A stretch of 64,000 bases of DNA from Vreelandella glaciei (GTDB lineage Bacteria; Pseudomonadota; Gammaproteobacteria; Pseudomonadales; Halomonadaceae), in NCBI RefSeq assembly GCF_013415125.1, contig NZ_JACCDE010000019.1:1-64000 (forward strand). Direction: 5' to 3'. The notes below the pieces were generated by a model, which was not told where the DNA came from, did no database searches, and saw only the letters and a program-made list of their open reading frames with translations. The first letter of the stretch is position 1. The number at the start of each line of letters is the position of its first letter. Shown piece by piece: positions 53,512 through 62,984 of the stretch. A program made the position numbers and the translations under genes.

Positions 53512-55374
53512 TTAGGACGTTGTTGCCCTTCGGACATACTCCCGCGGGTCGCGGGGGTAGTAGCGTTCGGGTTGGCTTTCAAGATGAGTAAAATAACGGG
53601 TGTCTTTGTAGGGCATCTTCATGTAGCCCGAGACGCCTAGACCCTCTATTTGGTCTACCGAGGCGAGAATGCGCGCCAGCAGCGTGCGGAACTCTCCCTC
53701 TCGAGCCGGATCCAGCAGGCGGTAGTAGCTGTGTATTTTGAGGTGCTGTGGCAGCGCTTCAAAAATGATCATGCCGGTATGGTGAATATCATTGAGCTGC
53801 TGCAGCACATGCATAATCGCCTCGGGCAGTACCAACAGCTCTTCTGGGTCGGGGCCATCCTCAAAGTAGCTGTGCTGACGGGTGCGATCCTCGAGCTCCG
53901 GTACTGCGCTCAACTCATAGCCTATCGCCATGCTGGGTTCGCTAACGAAAGCTTCATCCACGGAAGCTCGTTCTAAGTGCAGTGTTTGCCGCGCGTTAAA
54001 CAAGCAGCTTTTAAACACGCCCTGGCGGTGAATTGCCCGCGCCAAGTGCACCATATTATTGACCGCTTCGATAAACGCAGGTTTCAGCGTCGGGTCGTGT
54101 AAATTTAACGACGAGTCGATATATACCCCTTCCCGCTCCCAGCGTACCGCCAAGCCCCCCACCACCGGATATTTGCCCAAGCGGCTCACCGACGCCAAAA
54201 AGGCCTTTTCGGTTTCACCCATACCCTGCATAAACTGTTTGTAATAGCGATCGAGTTGTACGTCATTGACATCATTCAGGGTTTCTTGAGCATGCTCTTC
54301 CTGTGAAAAGGCTTCGCGCAGGAAGGCTTTGCGCGAGCTATAGACCACGGTATCGATCTCCTGATGCGCGGGGCGCGCCCATACCGGCACCAGCGGTACA
54401 TTGTGCGATGCGGGCAGATCGATCATTACGACTCTGGCCATACGCGACATGTGGTTTAGAAAGTAGTCGCCTGCTTTGCGCCGCACCAGAGGGTCGGGGT
54501 CGAGCATTCCATCCAGGGTGCGGGCAAACTCCATCGGTAACCCCAGCGAACTGGCGGGAATCGCCCGATGGCCAAATCGACACGACTGCGCCGACGCCAG
54601 CGCATACAGGGTGCCTGCTGCGCCCTGCTCATCAAATCGCGGCGATGACAGTGCGCCGTTTAACTGCTCTTCGCCAATAAAGTAAACATCGCCCAGTCGG
54701 GCATTGGTTTGCTGCAGATTATCCGACATCAGCTCCATGACGTTGGCGCCCACAAACTGCAGTTGAGCATCCAATTGGGCAAATACCGATGAGCCCCAAT
54801 CGATTAGCGCAATAGACTCCTGCTCGGCGTCATATACCAAGTTAGAAGGCTTAATATCGCCATGCACTACCGGCCGTGCCTGGGAGCCTGACTCCCGGCG
54901 CAGGGTAAGCAGGATGTCGGCCAACTGCGCCGCCATGCGCACAATCAAGCGGGGTGAGAGGCGCCCCTGTTTAAGCGATACCTGCTCTAGATTCCAGCCG
55001 GGGGCACGCTCCATCACCAGAATGGACTGCCCCCGGGAACGCTGGTAGGCAATGAGACCTGGTATGCGAGGATGGGACACCTGCTCGAGCATAAACGCCT
55101 CCTCTTCGAGGCGTTCCTGCAAGTGCGTGGGTAGGGTAATGCGCGAGAATTTAAACACATAGTGCGCTACAGCACCTTGGTGGACGGTGCTGCCAGCAAA
55201 TACAAAACCGTAGGCACCCTTGCCAATGAGCTCGATGCCCTGATAGCCCAACTGGGAGAGCTGCGCCTGGCACAGCGCCACCCAGTCTTTAAGCTTGCGG
55301 GCATCGTGATGACTCAGCAGATATACCGACTGCTCTTCGGGTATGTAAAACTGCTGAAGCGGTGCCTGGGACAT
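53512..55374 (-). CDS. Serine/threonine protein kinase-like protein with unknown C-terminal half
   Basis: The 620-residue protein has a kinase domain in residues about 45-310: glycine loop IGKGAYGFVFAG (50-61), a Lys in VFKFS (75), catalytic loop VHGDIKPSNL (170-179, Asp173) and DWG (192-194) in place of DFG. A C-terminal part of about 300 residues (VRWEREGVYIDSSLNLHDPTLKPAFIEAV, then QHLKIHSYYRLLDPAREGEFRTLLARIL) has no family I know. No membrane segment or PASTA repeat is visible, so it is cytosolic. The key catalytic residues suggest activity. No neighbouring gene indicates a substrate. Confidence 0.82.
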   Translation of the reverse strand: MSQAPLQQFYIPEEQSVYLLSHHDARKLKDWVALCQAQLSQLGYQGIELIGKGAYGFVFAGSTVHQGAVAHYVFKFSRITLPTHLQERLEEEAFMLEQVSHPRIPGLIAYQRSRGQSILVMERAPGWNLEQVSLKQGRLSPRLIVRMAAQLADILLTLRRESGSQARPVVHGDIKPSNLVYDAEQESIALIDWGSSVFAQLDAQLQFVGANVMELMSDNLQQTNARLGDVYFIGEEQLNGALSSPRFDEQGAAGTLYALASAQSCRFGHRAIPASSLGLPMEFARTLDGMLDPDPLVRRKAGDYFLNHMSRMARVVMIDLPASHNVPLVPVWARPAHQEIDTVVYSSRKAFLREAFSQEEHAQETLNDVNDVQLDRYYKQFMQGMGETEKAFLASVSRLGKYPVVGGLAVRWEREGVYIDSSLNLHDPTLKPAFIEAVNNMVHLARAIHRQGVFKSCLFNARQTLHLERASVDEAFVSEPSMAIGYELSAVPELEDRTRQHSYFEDGPDPEELLVLPEAIMHVLQQLNDIHHTGMIIFEALPQHLKIHSYYRLLDPAREGEFRTLLARILASVDQIEGLGVSGYMKMPYKDTRYFTHLESQPERYYPRDPREYVRRATTS

Positions 55375-55385
55375 AAGTCGCCCTG

Positions 55386-56633
55386 CTAGCCCAAGTGAAG
55401 CAGCATGGTCTCTGGGGCTTCCAGAAAGCCCTTCCAGGCATTACAGAAACGCGCAATGGTACCACCGTCGATAAAGCGGTGATCGCCCGCCCAGGTGATG
55501 GTCATAATCGCGCGGCGCTGCACCTCACCCTGCTCATCAAAGCGCGGTAACCATTGGGTTTTACCAATCGCCACAATGGCGGCTTCCGGCGCGTTAATAA
55601 TCGGCGCGGCGTAGGTGCCTCCCAGTGCACCGATATTGGAAATACTAATGGTGCCGCCTTTTAGATCCGCCTGATCTACCCGCCCCTCCCGCGCCGATGT
55701 TGTTAAACGGCCGACTTCCCGGGCAATATCCAATAGGGTTAAGCGCTCAACGTTTTTGACATTGGGCACCATCAAGCCCGCTTTGCTATCCACCGCCATC
55801 CCGATATTGCACTGGGTGTAGTAGTGCAGCTCATCCCCCGCGGCATTTAGCTGGGCATTAACGATGGGCTCTTCGGCGATAGCTAACGCCATGGCTTTCA
55901 TAAAAAATGGCATCAGCGTCAGCCGCTCGCCCTGGGCCTCGGCCACCGCTTTCAAGCGCTCTCGCAGCGCCAGCAGTACGGTAACATCGATCTCTTCGCC
56001 GTAGTGAAAATGCGGAATAGTGCTGGCTGCCTCGACCATACGCTTGGCCATGACGGCCCGCACGCCGCGGAGGGGCTCTACTCTTGGCGCTTTGCTTTCG
56101 ATTGAGCGCTTAACGCCTGCCTGGCTTGGTGCCGCTGCTATTTGCGCTGGTTGATCAAGATGCGCCAGCACGTCCTCTTTTAACACCCGGCCATCTTTGC
56201 CGCTGCCAGCGATCTCCGTAAGCTGTAGCGAGTGTTCACGCACTAGGCGCCTAACGGCAGGGCTGGCTGGCACCTTGTCATATAAGCGGCCAGCCGCCGA
56301 AGTACCTGAAGTAGTGGACGGTTCCGGCGTCTTTGGCTTATCGCTGGAGGCCGATTGCGCAGTTTCTGGCTCGGCCTCGCTCATAGTGTTACTGGCCCCA
56401 TCCACTTGATAGGCATACAGCGGCGCATGGACTTTAGCAATTTGACCCTGGGCCACATAGAGTTTGGTCACGACACCTGCTTCGGGGGCGGTAATCTCCA
56501 CCAGAGCCTTGTCGGTCATGACCTCAACGATAGGCTGGTCTTCTTCAATTTGATCGCCTTCAGCGACGCGCCATTCGACGACTTCGCACTCGACAATACC
56601 TTCGCCAATATCCGGTAGTAAAAAATCGCTCAT
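55386..56633 (-). CDS. bkdB: Branched-chain 2-oxoacid dehydrogenase E2 (dihydrolipoyl acyltransferase)
   Basis: The 415-residue protein starts at ATG 56633 preceded by AGGAG. It has an N-terminal lipoyl domain with the lipoyl-Lys in VEVMTDKALVEITAP (about 43), a Ser/Pro/Thr-rich linker, an E3/E1-binding domain (SPAVRRLVREHSLQLTEIAGSGKDGRVLKEDVLAHL) and the catalytic domain with ITWAGDHRFIDGGTIARF carrying the His. It passes acyl groups to CoA. The third gene of a three-gene operon; no E3 (lpd) gene is attached, so E3 must come from elsewhere. Confidence 0.92.
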   Translation of the reverse strand: MSDFLLPDIGEGIVECEVVEWRVAEGDQIEEDQPIVEVMTDKALVEITAPEAGVVTKLYVAQGQIAKVHAPLYAYQVDGASNTMSEAEPETAQSASSDKPKTPEPSTTSGTSAAGRLYDKVPASPAVRRLVREHSLQLTEIAGSGKDGRVLKEDVLAHLDQPAQIAAAPSQAGVKRSIESKAPRVEPLRGVRAVMAKRMVEAASTIPHFHYGEEIDVTVLLALRERLKAVAEAQGERLTLMPFFMKAMALAIAEEPIVNAQLNAAGDELHYYTQCNIGMAVDSKAGLMVPNVKNVERLTLLDIAREVGRLTTSAREGRVDQADLKGGTISISNIGALGGTYAAPIINAPEAAIVAIGKTQWLPRFDEQGEVQRRAIMTITWAGDHRFIDGGTIARFCNAWKGFLEAPETMLLHLG

Positions 56634-56649
56634 TGTTTTTCTCCTGGCG

Positions 56650-57627
56650 CTAAAAGTTGACGCTTTCGCGAATCGCTTCAAAAATCTTCAGGTGATCAGG
56701 CAGATACTCTTTTTCCAGCACCAGCGGAAAAGGCGTATCCAGACCCGTCACCCGGGCAATGGGCGATTCCAGGTAGAGAAAACAACGCTCTTGAATAGTG
56801 GCGGCAATTTCACCGGCAAAACCGCCGGTTAACGGCGCTTCATGACTCACCACGAGGCGACCAGTTTTTAACACCGATTCAGCTACCGTATCCGCATCCC
56901 AGGGTAGCAGTGAGCGTAGGTCGATCACTTCACAGGCGATGCCCTGCTCTTCGGCTAACTCGACCGCTTTGCCGATTACCTCCATCTGCGCGCCCCAGCC
57001 CACCACGGTAATATCCGTGCCCTCTTTGGTGATTTCGGCTTCGCCAATGGGAAGCTGGTAATCCTCTTCAGGCACGTCGCCTACCGAAGCGCGATAAAGA
57101 CGCTTAGGCTCCAGAAAAAGTACCGGGTCCGGGTCGCGGATAGCAGCAAGCAGTAGCCCTTTGGCCTGATAGGGGTTGCGCGGCACCACCACCTTAAGTC
57201 CGGGCGTATGAGTAAAATAAGCTTCGGGGGATTGGGAGTGATAGAGACCACCGGCGATACCGCCACCGTAAGGGGTGCGAATGGTCAAACCACCAACGTT
57301 AAACAGATCGCCTGAGCGGTAGCGGAACTTGGCGGTTTCGTTAACGATCTGGTCAAACGCGGGAAAGATATAGTCAGCAAACTGTATTTCTGCCACAGGC
57401 ACTGAGCCCTGGGCCGCCAAGCCGTTGGCAAAGCCTATAATGCCCTGCTCGACAAGGGGAGTGTTGAAGCAGCGCGCTTTGCCGTACTTCTCCTGCAAGT
57501 GACTGGTGGCCCGAAATACGCCGCCAAAAATACCCACGTCTTCACCAAAGCAGATGACTTTTTCATCCTCGGCCATGGCGATATCCAGTGCATTATTAAT
57601 TGCCTGGAGCATGTTCATGGTAGCCAT
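56650..57627 (-). CDS. bkdA2: 2-oxoacid dehydrogenase E1 component, beta subunit
   Basis: The 325-residue transketolase-like protein shows [54 protein letters not shown] and the C-terminal [32 protein letters not shown], all typical of the branched-chain E1 beta chain. With E1 alpha it decarboxylates the oxoacid using thiamin diphosphate. It lies 1 bp after E1 alpha and 16 bp before E2. Confidence 0.93.
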   Translation of the reverse strand: MATMNMLQAINNALDIAMAEDEKVICFGEDVGIFGGVFRATSHLQEKYGKARCFNTPLVEQGIIGFANGLAAQGSVPVAEIQFADYIFPAFDQIVNETAKFRYRSGDLFNVGGLTIRTPYGGGIAGGLYHSQSPEAYFTHTPGLKVVVPRNPYQAKGLLLAAIRDPDPVLFLEPKRLYRASVGDVPEEDYQLPIGEAEITKEGTDITVVGWGAQMEVIGKAVELAEEQGIACEVIDLRSLLPWDADTVAESVLKTGRLVVSHEAPLTGGFAGEIAATIQERCFLYLESPIARVTGLDTPFPLVLEKEYLPDHLKIFEAIRESVNF

Positions 57628-57628
57628 G

Positions 57629-58834
57629 TTACGCCTCTCCCTGGGTATCAGTCTCGGTGCCCACGTCTAAATCCAACGACTGCGCCCCGCGGGGATAAGC
57701 CTCGGGGTAGCGACGGATGTGGCGTTTTAACTGATCGAATTGGCGCTGCAACGACGGAGTGATATCGGCATACACATCGCTGATCAGGCTCTCCAGCGGC
57801 GGTGACGAGCGTTTCTCTGCTCGCTTCATGGTTTCCAGCACTTCACGACGCAGGGTTTCCTGCTGGGAGGTCTCCTCCTCTTCGCTCCACCATTGTTTCT
57901 TCAGGAGCCATTTTTGCAGCCGCAGCAGTGGGTCTTTGGCGCGCCACACCTCCTCCTCATCTTTCGAGCGGTAGCCAGAAGGGTCATCGGAAGAGGAGTG
58001 TGCGGCAAGGCGATAGCTCATGGCCTCGATCAATACCGGCTGATTTTGCTCAACGGCGATCTTACGTGCCAGCCGGGTTGCCTCGTAAACAGCCAGCACG
58101 TCGTTGCCATCTACCCGGATCACATGCATGTGGTAGCCAAAGGCACGCGGTGCGATACCGTCGGCAGCAAACTGCTCGACGGCAGGAGTGGAAATCGCAT
58201 AGCCATTGTTACGGCAGAAGAAAATCACCGGCACCTGATGCACTGAGGCCATATTCAGCGCGGCGTGGAAATCACCCTCTGAGGCAGCGCCTTCCCCAAA
58301 AAAAGTTAACGTGCAGTGACCGTTACCAGCCAATTTTTGGCCGTAAGCGTAACCCGTGGCCTGAGGAATCTGAGTCGCTAAGGGGGACGAAATGGTCATG
58401 TAGTGCAGCTTGCGCGACCCATAATGAATCGGCATTTGACGGCCTTTGCCGTAGTCCAGCTCGTTGCCGAACAGCTGATTCATAAATTCGTCGATTGAGA
58501 AGCCGCGATACATCAAGGCGCCCTGCTCGCGGTACTGCGCCATAATCATATCGGCGTCATTTAGCGCAGCGGTGGCGCCCACTACGGCGGCCTCTTCCCC
58601 GGTACACTGCATGTAGAAGCTCAACCGCCCCTGGCGCTGAGCGGCCATCATGCGTTCATCGAGAATACGCGTGGCCAGCATTGCCTGGTAAATGCGCCGG
58701 GCATGGTCACGTTCAAGCGCCGGTTCAATGGCGCCGCTATAGAGCTCACCCTCGGGATTAAGCAGGCTAAAGGTGGGAATCGAAAATTCGTCGCCGGTCA
58801 TGAACTCCGGCTGGTGTACGTACTGTGTCATCAT
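57629..58834 (-). CDS. bkdA1: 2-oxoacid dehydrogenase E1 component, alpha subunit
   Basis: The 401-residue protein has the thiamin diphosphate motif [39 protein letters not shown] and the phosphorylation-loop-like region [17 protein letters not shown] of branched-chain E1 alpha. ATG 58834 (a second Met follows) is preceded by AAGGA. First gene of the operon, likely acting in degradation of valine, leucine and isoleucine, giving branched acyl-CoA. The intergenic upstream region (58835-59001) shows no clear -10/-35 pair. Confidence 0.93.
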   Translation of the reverse strand: MMTQYVHQPEFMTGDEFSIPTFSLLNPEGELYSGAIEPALERDHARRIYQAMLATRILDERMMAAQRQGRLSFYMQCTGEEAAVVGATAALNDADMIMAQYREQGALMYRGFSIDEFMNQLFGNELDYGKGRQMPIHYGSRKLHYMTISSPLATQIPQATGYAYGQKLAGNGHCTLTFFGEGAASEGDFHAALNMASVHQVPVIFFCRNNGYAISTPAVEQFAADGIAPRAFGYHMHVIRVDGNDVLAVYEATRLARKIAVEQNQPVLIEAMSYRLAAHSSSDDPSGYRSKDEEEVWRAKDPLLRLQKWLLKKQWWSEEEETSQQETLRREVLETMKRAEKRSSPPLESLISDVYADITPSLQRQFDQLKRHIRRYPEAYPRGAQSLDLDVGTETDTQGEA

Positions 58835-58982
58835 TATTGTCCTTGTTTTACCCCTTTTGAGGGCAGTGTTGTTGGTATTGACCGTTTATGCCAGTGGATT
58901 TATCTGCCATAGGCCAACGCAACATCCAGGGTTACCACAACAATAAGGACAGTACCGCAGCACAAGAACTTTAGGGATGCTA

Positions 58983-59016
58983 CTTAAGGCGCAGAGAGAG
59001 CTTAAGGCGCAGAGAG
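58983..59016. repeat. Direct repeat spanning the yehW-like stop codon
   Basis: CTTAAGGCGCAGAGAG occurs at 58983-58998 and 59001-59016 (period 18). The second copy contains the stop codon of the permease gene; the first supplies an in-frame backup stop. Confidence 0.7.
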
Positions 59017-59775
59017 GCGGGAACGTAGTTGACGCTGCAGCAGTTCAAACAGGCTGTCGACCGTCAATGCCAATAACGCAATGGTCAACGCCCCCTGAAC
59101 TACATAGGCCATATTGCCGTTAACGATGCCGGAGATAATCGGGTCGCCAAGGTTACTGGCTCCAACAGTCGCCCCCAGAGCAGCCGTGGCGATATTGATG
59201 GTGACAGAGGTGCGAATGCCCGCCAGGATGACTGGGGCCGCCAGCGGCAGCTCGACATAACGCAATGTCTGTGTCGGCGTCATGCCCATGGCGTGTGCGG
59301 CGGTCTTTATGTCGATATCAACCGCCTGCAGTCCGGCAAGCGTATTACGCACGATGGGCAGCATGCCATACAGCATCAAGGCGACAATGATGGGCAAGGT
59401 ACCAAATCCGAGTACAGGTACCGCCAGCGCCAGCACGGCCACAGGCGGGAAGGTTTGTCCCAGCGAGGCCAACTGCCCTACCAGCGGTAAAAAATCACTG
59501 CCGCGCTCGCGAGTTACCGCAATGCCAGCTGAGACGCCTACAACAACGGTCACAAGCGCCGCTATGCCCACCACAAGGAGGTGGCGGCCCAGCAGTACAT
59601 AGAAATCAGCCCGGTCATAAATCACCTGCCTGGCATCGGGTTCTATCCAGCGAAACAGTGGCTCGGCAGCAGACATGGCCACAACGCTGAGCAACAGCAG
59701 TGCTCCCCACACCAGTGGCCAAAGCCACAGCGGGGCTCTTTTGCGTGGCTGCGCGACACTCAGCGAATTACTCAC
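59002..59775 (-). CDS. yehW: Osmoprotectant ABC transporter permease, YehW/OsmY-type
   Basis: The 257-residue permease starts at GTG 59775 preceded by AAGGA, overlapping the ATPase stop by 8 bp; the longer frame runs back into that gene. It has about six helices and the ABC permease loop LYVELPLAAPVILAGIRTSVTINIATAALGATVGASNLGDPIISG typical of OpuC/ProW-like systems. Together with the other permease it forms the channel. Size and order match E. coli yehZYXW. Confidence 0.87.
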   Translation of the reverse strand: MSNSLSVAQPRKRAPLWLWPLVWGALLLLSVVAMSAAEPLFRWIEPDARQVIYDRADFYVLLGRHLLVVGIAALVTVVVGVSAGIAVTRERGSDFLPLVGQLASLGQTFPPVAVLALAVPVLGFGTLPIIVALMLYGMLPIVRNTLAGLQAVDIDIKTAAHAMGMTPTQTLRYVELPLAAPVILAGIRTSVTINIATAALGATVGASNLGDPIISGIVNGNMAYVVQGALTIALLALTVDSLFELLQRQLRSRLSAP

Positions 59776-60730
59776 GCGCACTTCCTTTATCCAGTTGTGC
59801 TTCCTTGATGATCCTGCGCAGCGATAGCTCGCCAATGGGGACATCGTGCTGATCGACAACTGTAAGCCTATCGCTGTGGTCGCGCAGCATCATGGAAAGC
59901 GCCTGACGCAGCGAAAAATCGGCCGGGATTCGTGATTGAGCGGGCAGAGTCGGCCCCATGGAGGTCATGTGATCTTTAACGCGGGTTAAAGCAGCCTGTT
60001 TGAGCCCCCGTTCAAGCCCTCCCAACAATGACTCGACAAACGAGTCGGCTGGCTGTTGCAACAGCGCGAGCGGAGAACCCTGCTGCACGATTCGCCCTTC
60101 GCGCATCACCACCAAATGATCCGCTAGCTTGAGGGCTTCATCCATGTCATGGGTAACGAAGACCACCGTTTTGTGCAGCCGCGCCTGTAGTTTGGCCAGC
60201 TCATCCTGAAGCTTTTCACGGGTAATCGGATCAAGGGCGCCGAAAGGTTCATCCATCAGCAAAATATCGGGGTCCGCGGCCAATGCCCTTGCCACACCGA
60301 CTCGTTGCGCCTGCCCACCTGAAAGCTGGTGAGGATATTTATGCGCAAACTCCCCGACAGGCAAGCCTAGCAAGTCCATCAACTCTTCGACCCGCCCCTG
60401 GACATCGGCGGCTGACCACTTCAATAAACGCGGTACCAAACCAATATTGCGCGCCACGTTCCAGTGAGGGAACAAACCGGTGTGCTGAATGACATAACCA
60501 ATCCGGCGGCGTAGCTTTACCGGGTCATACACCTCAATGGCCTGGCCATCCAGAATAATGTCACCCTCGCTATGCTCGATTAAGCGATTGATCATGCGCA
60601 GCGTGGTCGATTTACCACAGCCGGAGGTACCTACCAGCGCACAAAATTTGCCCTTAGGCACACGCAGCGAAATATCATCCACCGCGGTTTCTTCACCAAA
60701 TCGCTTTGAGACATGGGAAAGCTCAATCAT
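59768..60730 (-). CDS. yehX: Osmoprotectant ABC transporter ATPase, YehX/OsmV-type
   Basis: The 320-residue ATPase has Walker A VGTSGCGKSTTLR, signature LSGGQAQRVGVARAL, Walker B ILLMDEPFGALDPITREKLQ and a C-terminal regulatory segment with a CBS-like motif (IPADFSLRQALSMMLRDHSDRLTVVDQHDVPIGELSLRRI). This is the OpuCA/ProV/YehX layout. It is coupled to both neighbouring permease genes by overlaps. Confidence 0.92.
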   Translation of the reverse strand: MIELSHVSKRFGEETAVDDISLRVPKGKFCALVGTSGCGKSTTLRMINRLIEHSEGDIILDGQAIEVYDPVKLRRRIGYVIQHTGLFPHWNVARNIGLVPRLLKWSAADVQGRVEELMDLLGLPVGEFAHKYPHQLSGGQAQRVGVARALAADPDILLMDEPFGALDPITREKLQDELAKLQARLHKTVVFVTHDMDEALKLADHLVVMREGRIVQQGSPLALLQQPADSFVESLLGGLERGLKQAALTRVKDHMTSMGPTLPAQSRIPADFSLRQALSMMLRDHSDRLTVVDQHDVPIGELSLRRIIKEAQLDKGSARE

Positions 60731-61926
60731 CGTGTTCCTCCGGGGCGCAGTGCTTCTGCCAGGGCGCCCAAGCCCGCATCCACGACCAGAGCCAGCATTA
60801 AAATGGGCAGTGCGCCGAGCAGAACCATGTCCATGGCTGCTTGACCCAAACCCTGAAAAATAAAGGTGCCGAGCCCACCCGCCCCGATCAAAGCGGCAAC
60901 GGCGGTAAGACCAATGGCCTGAACCGTGGTAATACGCACCCCCTCAAGTAGCACCGGCAGCGCCAGCGGTAGCCGCACCTGCCAAAAACGCTGGCCAGCA
61001 CGCATTCCCATCCCCTTGGCGGCTTCCAGGGTATCGGGGCTTACTTCTTCAAGAGCGATATAGGTGTTACGCACCATGGGGAGCAGGCTATAGGCAATCA
61101 GTGCGATCAAGGCAGGCGTCGTACCGATCCCGCTAACGCCAAGCTGGCCTAGCAATGGCACGTTGGCAGCAAGCCAAGCAAGCGGCGCCAGTAGCAGGCC
61201 AAACAAGGCAAGACTGGGAATGGTTTGTAGAAAATTGAGTACTGCGAAAGCGCTTTTCTGCAGCCGTGCATAGCGGCGCATCAGCATCGCTAGCACTAAG
61301 CCAACCACCACGCTAATACTGACGGCAGCCCCAACCAGCGTCACGTGCTGACCAATAGCTCTCAGAAACTGCCGATCACGCGCCTTAAACTCCTGCACCA
61401 AGGCAAGGCTATCCAGCCACAAAGTTGCACACAGCCACCACACCAATGCCACGCCACATAACAGCAGCGTGGGCCAGAGACGAGTGAGCTTTAAGCGTAA
61501 GCGTATTTCAATTAAGCACAGTAGTAATACAAACAGCACTACCCAATACGCTGCCCCCAGGCCTAAACGCGCCTGGGGCAGTTCAGGGTCAATCAGTAAA
61601 TAGCTGCTGGCAATTAACCCCACGGGCATGAGTGCCATCAAGGTCATTACTGCCGCTAACAGAGCGCGATAGTGCCGGGGACTCGGTTGCCACGCTAATA
61701 TGCCAATGAAACTGAGCAGTAATGTGGCTAACAGCGCGCCGGGCCAGCCTAAGGCCTCAAGCGCGCCGTAGCTCGTTCCCTGAACAATCCGATTGGGAGC
61801 CATGCTAACCACGTCCAAACTCCAGAATGCGGCCAGCATGATAAGACTGAGGCTAACAAGCACAGTGTTAGGGTGCCGCCCATCCCAGCGAAGCCGAGGG
61901 GTGGACAATGCATCCAGCAACGACAT
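60727..61926 (-). CDS. yehY: Osmoprotectant ABC transporter permease, YehY/OsmW-type
   Basis: The 399-residue permease has an N-terminal half with five to six extra helices (LIMLAAFWSLDVV, TLLLSFIGILAW, ALMPVGLIASSYLL, and more) and a C-terminal BPD_transp_1 domain with coupling loop LEAAKGMGMRAGQRFWQVRLPLALPVLLEGVRI. Its length fits E. coli YehY (385). The stop overlaps the ATPase start (ATGA). Confidence 0.9.
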   Translation of the reverse strand: MSLLDALSTPRLRWDGRHPNTVLVSLSLIMLAAFWSLDVVSMAPNRIVQGTSYGALEALGWPGALLATLLLSFIGILAWQPSPRHYRALLAAVMTLMALMPVGLIASSYLLIDPELPQARLGLGAAYWVVLFVLLLCLIEIRLRLKLTRLWPTLLLCGVALVWWLCATLWLDSLALVQEFKARDRQFLRAIGQHVTLVGAAVSISVVVGLVLAMLMRRYARLQKSAFAVLNFLQTIPSLALFGLLLAPLAWLAANVPLLGQLGVSGIGTTPALIALIAYSLLPMVRNTYIALEEVSPDTLEAAKGMGMRAGQRFWQVRLPLALPVLLEGVRITTVQAIGLTAVAALIGAGGLGTFIFQGLGQAAMDMVLLGALPILMLALVVDAGLGALAEALRPGGTR

Positions 61927-61953
61927 TAATTAGCTATCCCAGGCATAAACACA

Positions 61954-62880
61954 TTAATCAGCTAGCGTATCCAGATAGTCGCTGGCCACTTGGGTCGGTG
62001 ACAGCCCGTTAACGGCAACATCTGCATTTAACGTTTGCAGAGTGACCAGATCAAGGGTGGCAAAGACCTCGTTGAGCAGCGCTTCCATTTCGGGATACGT
62101 TTCCAGCACGCTTTCACGCACCACGGGGGCAGGCTGGTATACGGGCTGCACGCCTTTAGTATCTTCCAGTACGACCAGACCCAGTGCACTTAAGCCACCG
62201 TCGGTGCCATAAGTCATGGCGGCGTTAACGCCACTGGTTTGCTGGGCGGCGGCACGCATGGTGGCAGCAGTATTGCCACCCGACAGCACCAGCAGTTGCT
62301 CATCGCTCAATTCAAAACCGTAGGCTTCCTGAAACGCAGGTAACGCCTGTGCGGATTCCACAAATTCAGCGCTGGCGGCGAATTTGAACTCCCCTCCTTC
62401 CGCCAGATAGGCCGCGAGGTCTTCTAAACTGACCAATTCATTTTCAGTGGCTACGTCTTCGCGGACGCTCATTGCCCAGGTGTTGTTAGCACTAGCTGGC
62501 TGCAGCCAGACCAAGCCTTGTTCCGCGTCACGCTCTTTAACGGTTTCGAACGCTTGATCCGCATCGTTCCACACTGGACTGTCGGCCATATCAAAAAAGA
62601 AGGCACCATTGCCCGTGTACTCAGGGTACACATCAATTTCGCCAGCTTCTAATGCCGACCGCACAACGCTAGTACCACCAAGCTGTAAGCGGTTTTCGGT
62701 AGCAATATCGTTGCGTTCCAAAGTCTGAATGATCAGCTCACCCAACACCGACCCTTCCGTGTCGATCTTGGAGGACACCACTACCGGCTCATTGGCGCTG
62801 GCCTGGGAAAGGGAAAAAACGGATACGGCGCAAGCAACGATTAGGGGCTTAGCAATGATAGGATTAGCTGAAAAGCGCAT
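61954..62880 (-). CDS. osmF: Osmoprotectant-binding protein, YehZ/OsmF-type
   Basis: The 308-residue periplasmic protein has a signal peptide (PLIVACAVSVFSLSQASA) and the OpuAC/OsmF fold: VVVSSKIDTEGSVLGELIIQTLERN, LGGTSVVRSALEAGEIDVYPEYTGNGAFFF and GLSPTQVASDYL at the end. Family members bind glycine betaine or related solutes, weakly in the E. coli case. It is the first gene of yehZYXW and preceded by AAGGAA. In a halotolerant cell it would support osmoprotection; the ligand cannot be fixed from sequence. Confidence 0.9.
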   Translation of the reverse strand: MRFSANPIIAKPLIVACAVSVFSLSQASANEPVVVSSKIDTEGSVLGELIIQTLERNDIATENRLQLGGTSVVRSALEAGEIDVYPEYTGNGAFFFDMADSPVWNDADQAFETVKERDAEQGLVWLQPASANNTWAMSVREDVATENELVSLEDLAAYLAEGGEFKFAASAEFVESAQALPAFQEAYGFELSDEQLLVLSGGNTAATMRAAAQQTSGVNAAMTYGTDGGLSALGLVVLEDTKGVQPVYQPAPVVRESVLETYPEMEALLNEVFATLDLVTLQTLNADVAVNGLSPTQVASDYLDTLAD

Positions 62881-62914
62881 CTTGGAATTCCTTTTGAAGT
62901 GGGCTTTTTACTGA

Positions 62915-62937
62915 GGCTCTTATGAAGTATAAGAGCC
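62915..62937 (-). terminator. Hairpin between cysS and osmF
   Basis: GGCTCTTAT (62915-62923) and ATAAGAGCC (62929-62937) form a 9-bp stem with a 5-nt loop downstream of cysS. It is not followed by a clear T run, so terminator activity is likely but not certain. Confidence 0.5.
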
Positions 62938-62984
62938 ATCAGCGTTTAAGTCAGAGCCTAAGATAAAGCCATCGGCGTTTAAGT
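62934..62984. repeat. Direct repeat spanning the cysS stop codon
   Basis: AGCCATC(A/G)GCGTTTAAGT occurs at 62934-62951 and 62967-62984 (one mismatch, period 33). The second copy contains the cysS stop; the first repeats the same stop in frame. Confidence 0.7.
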
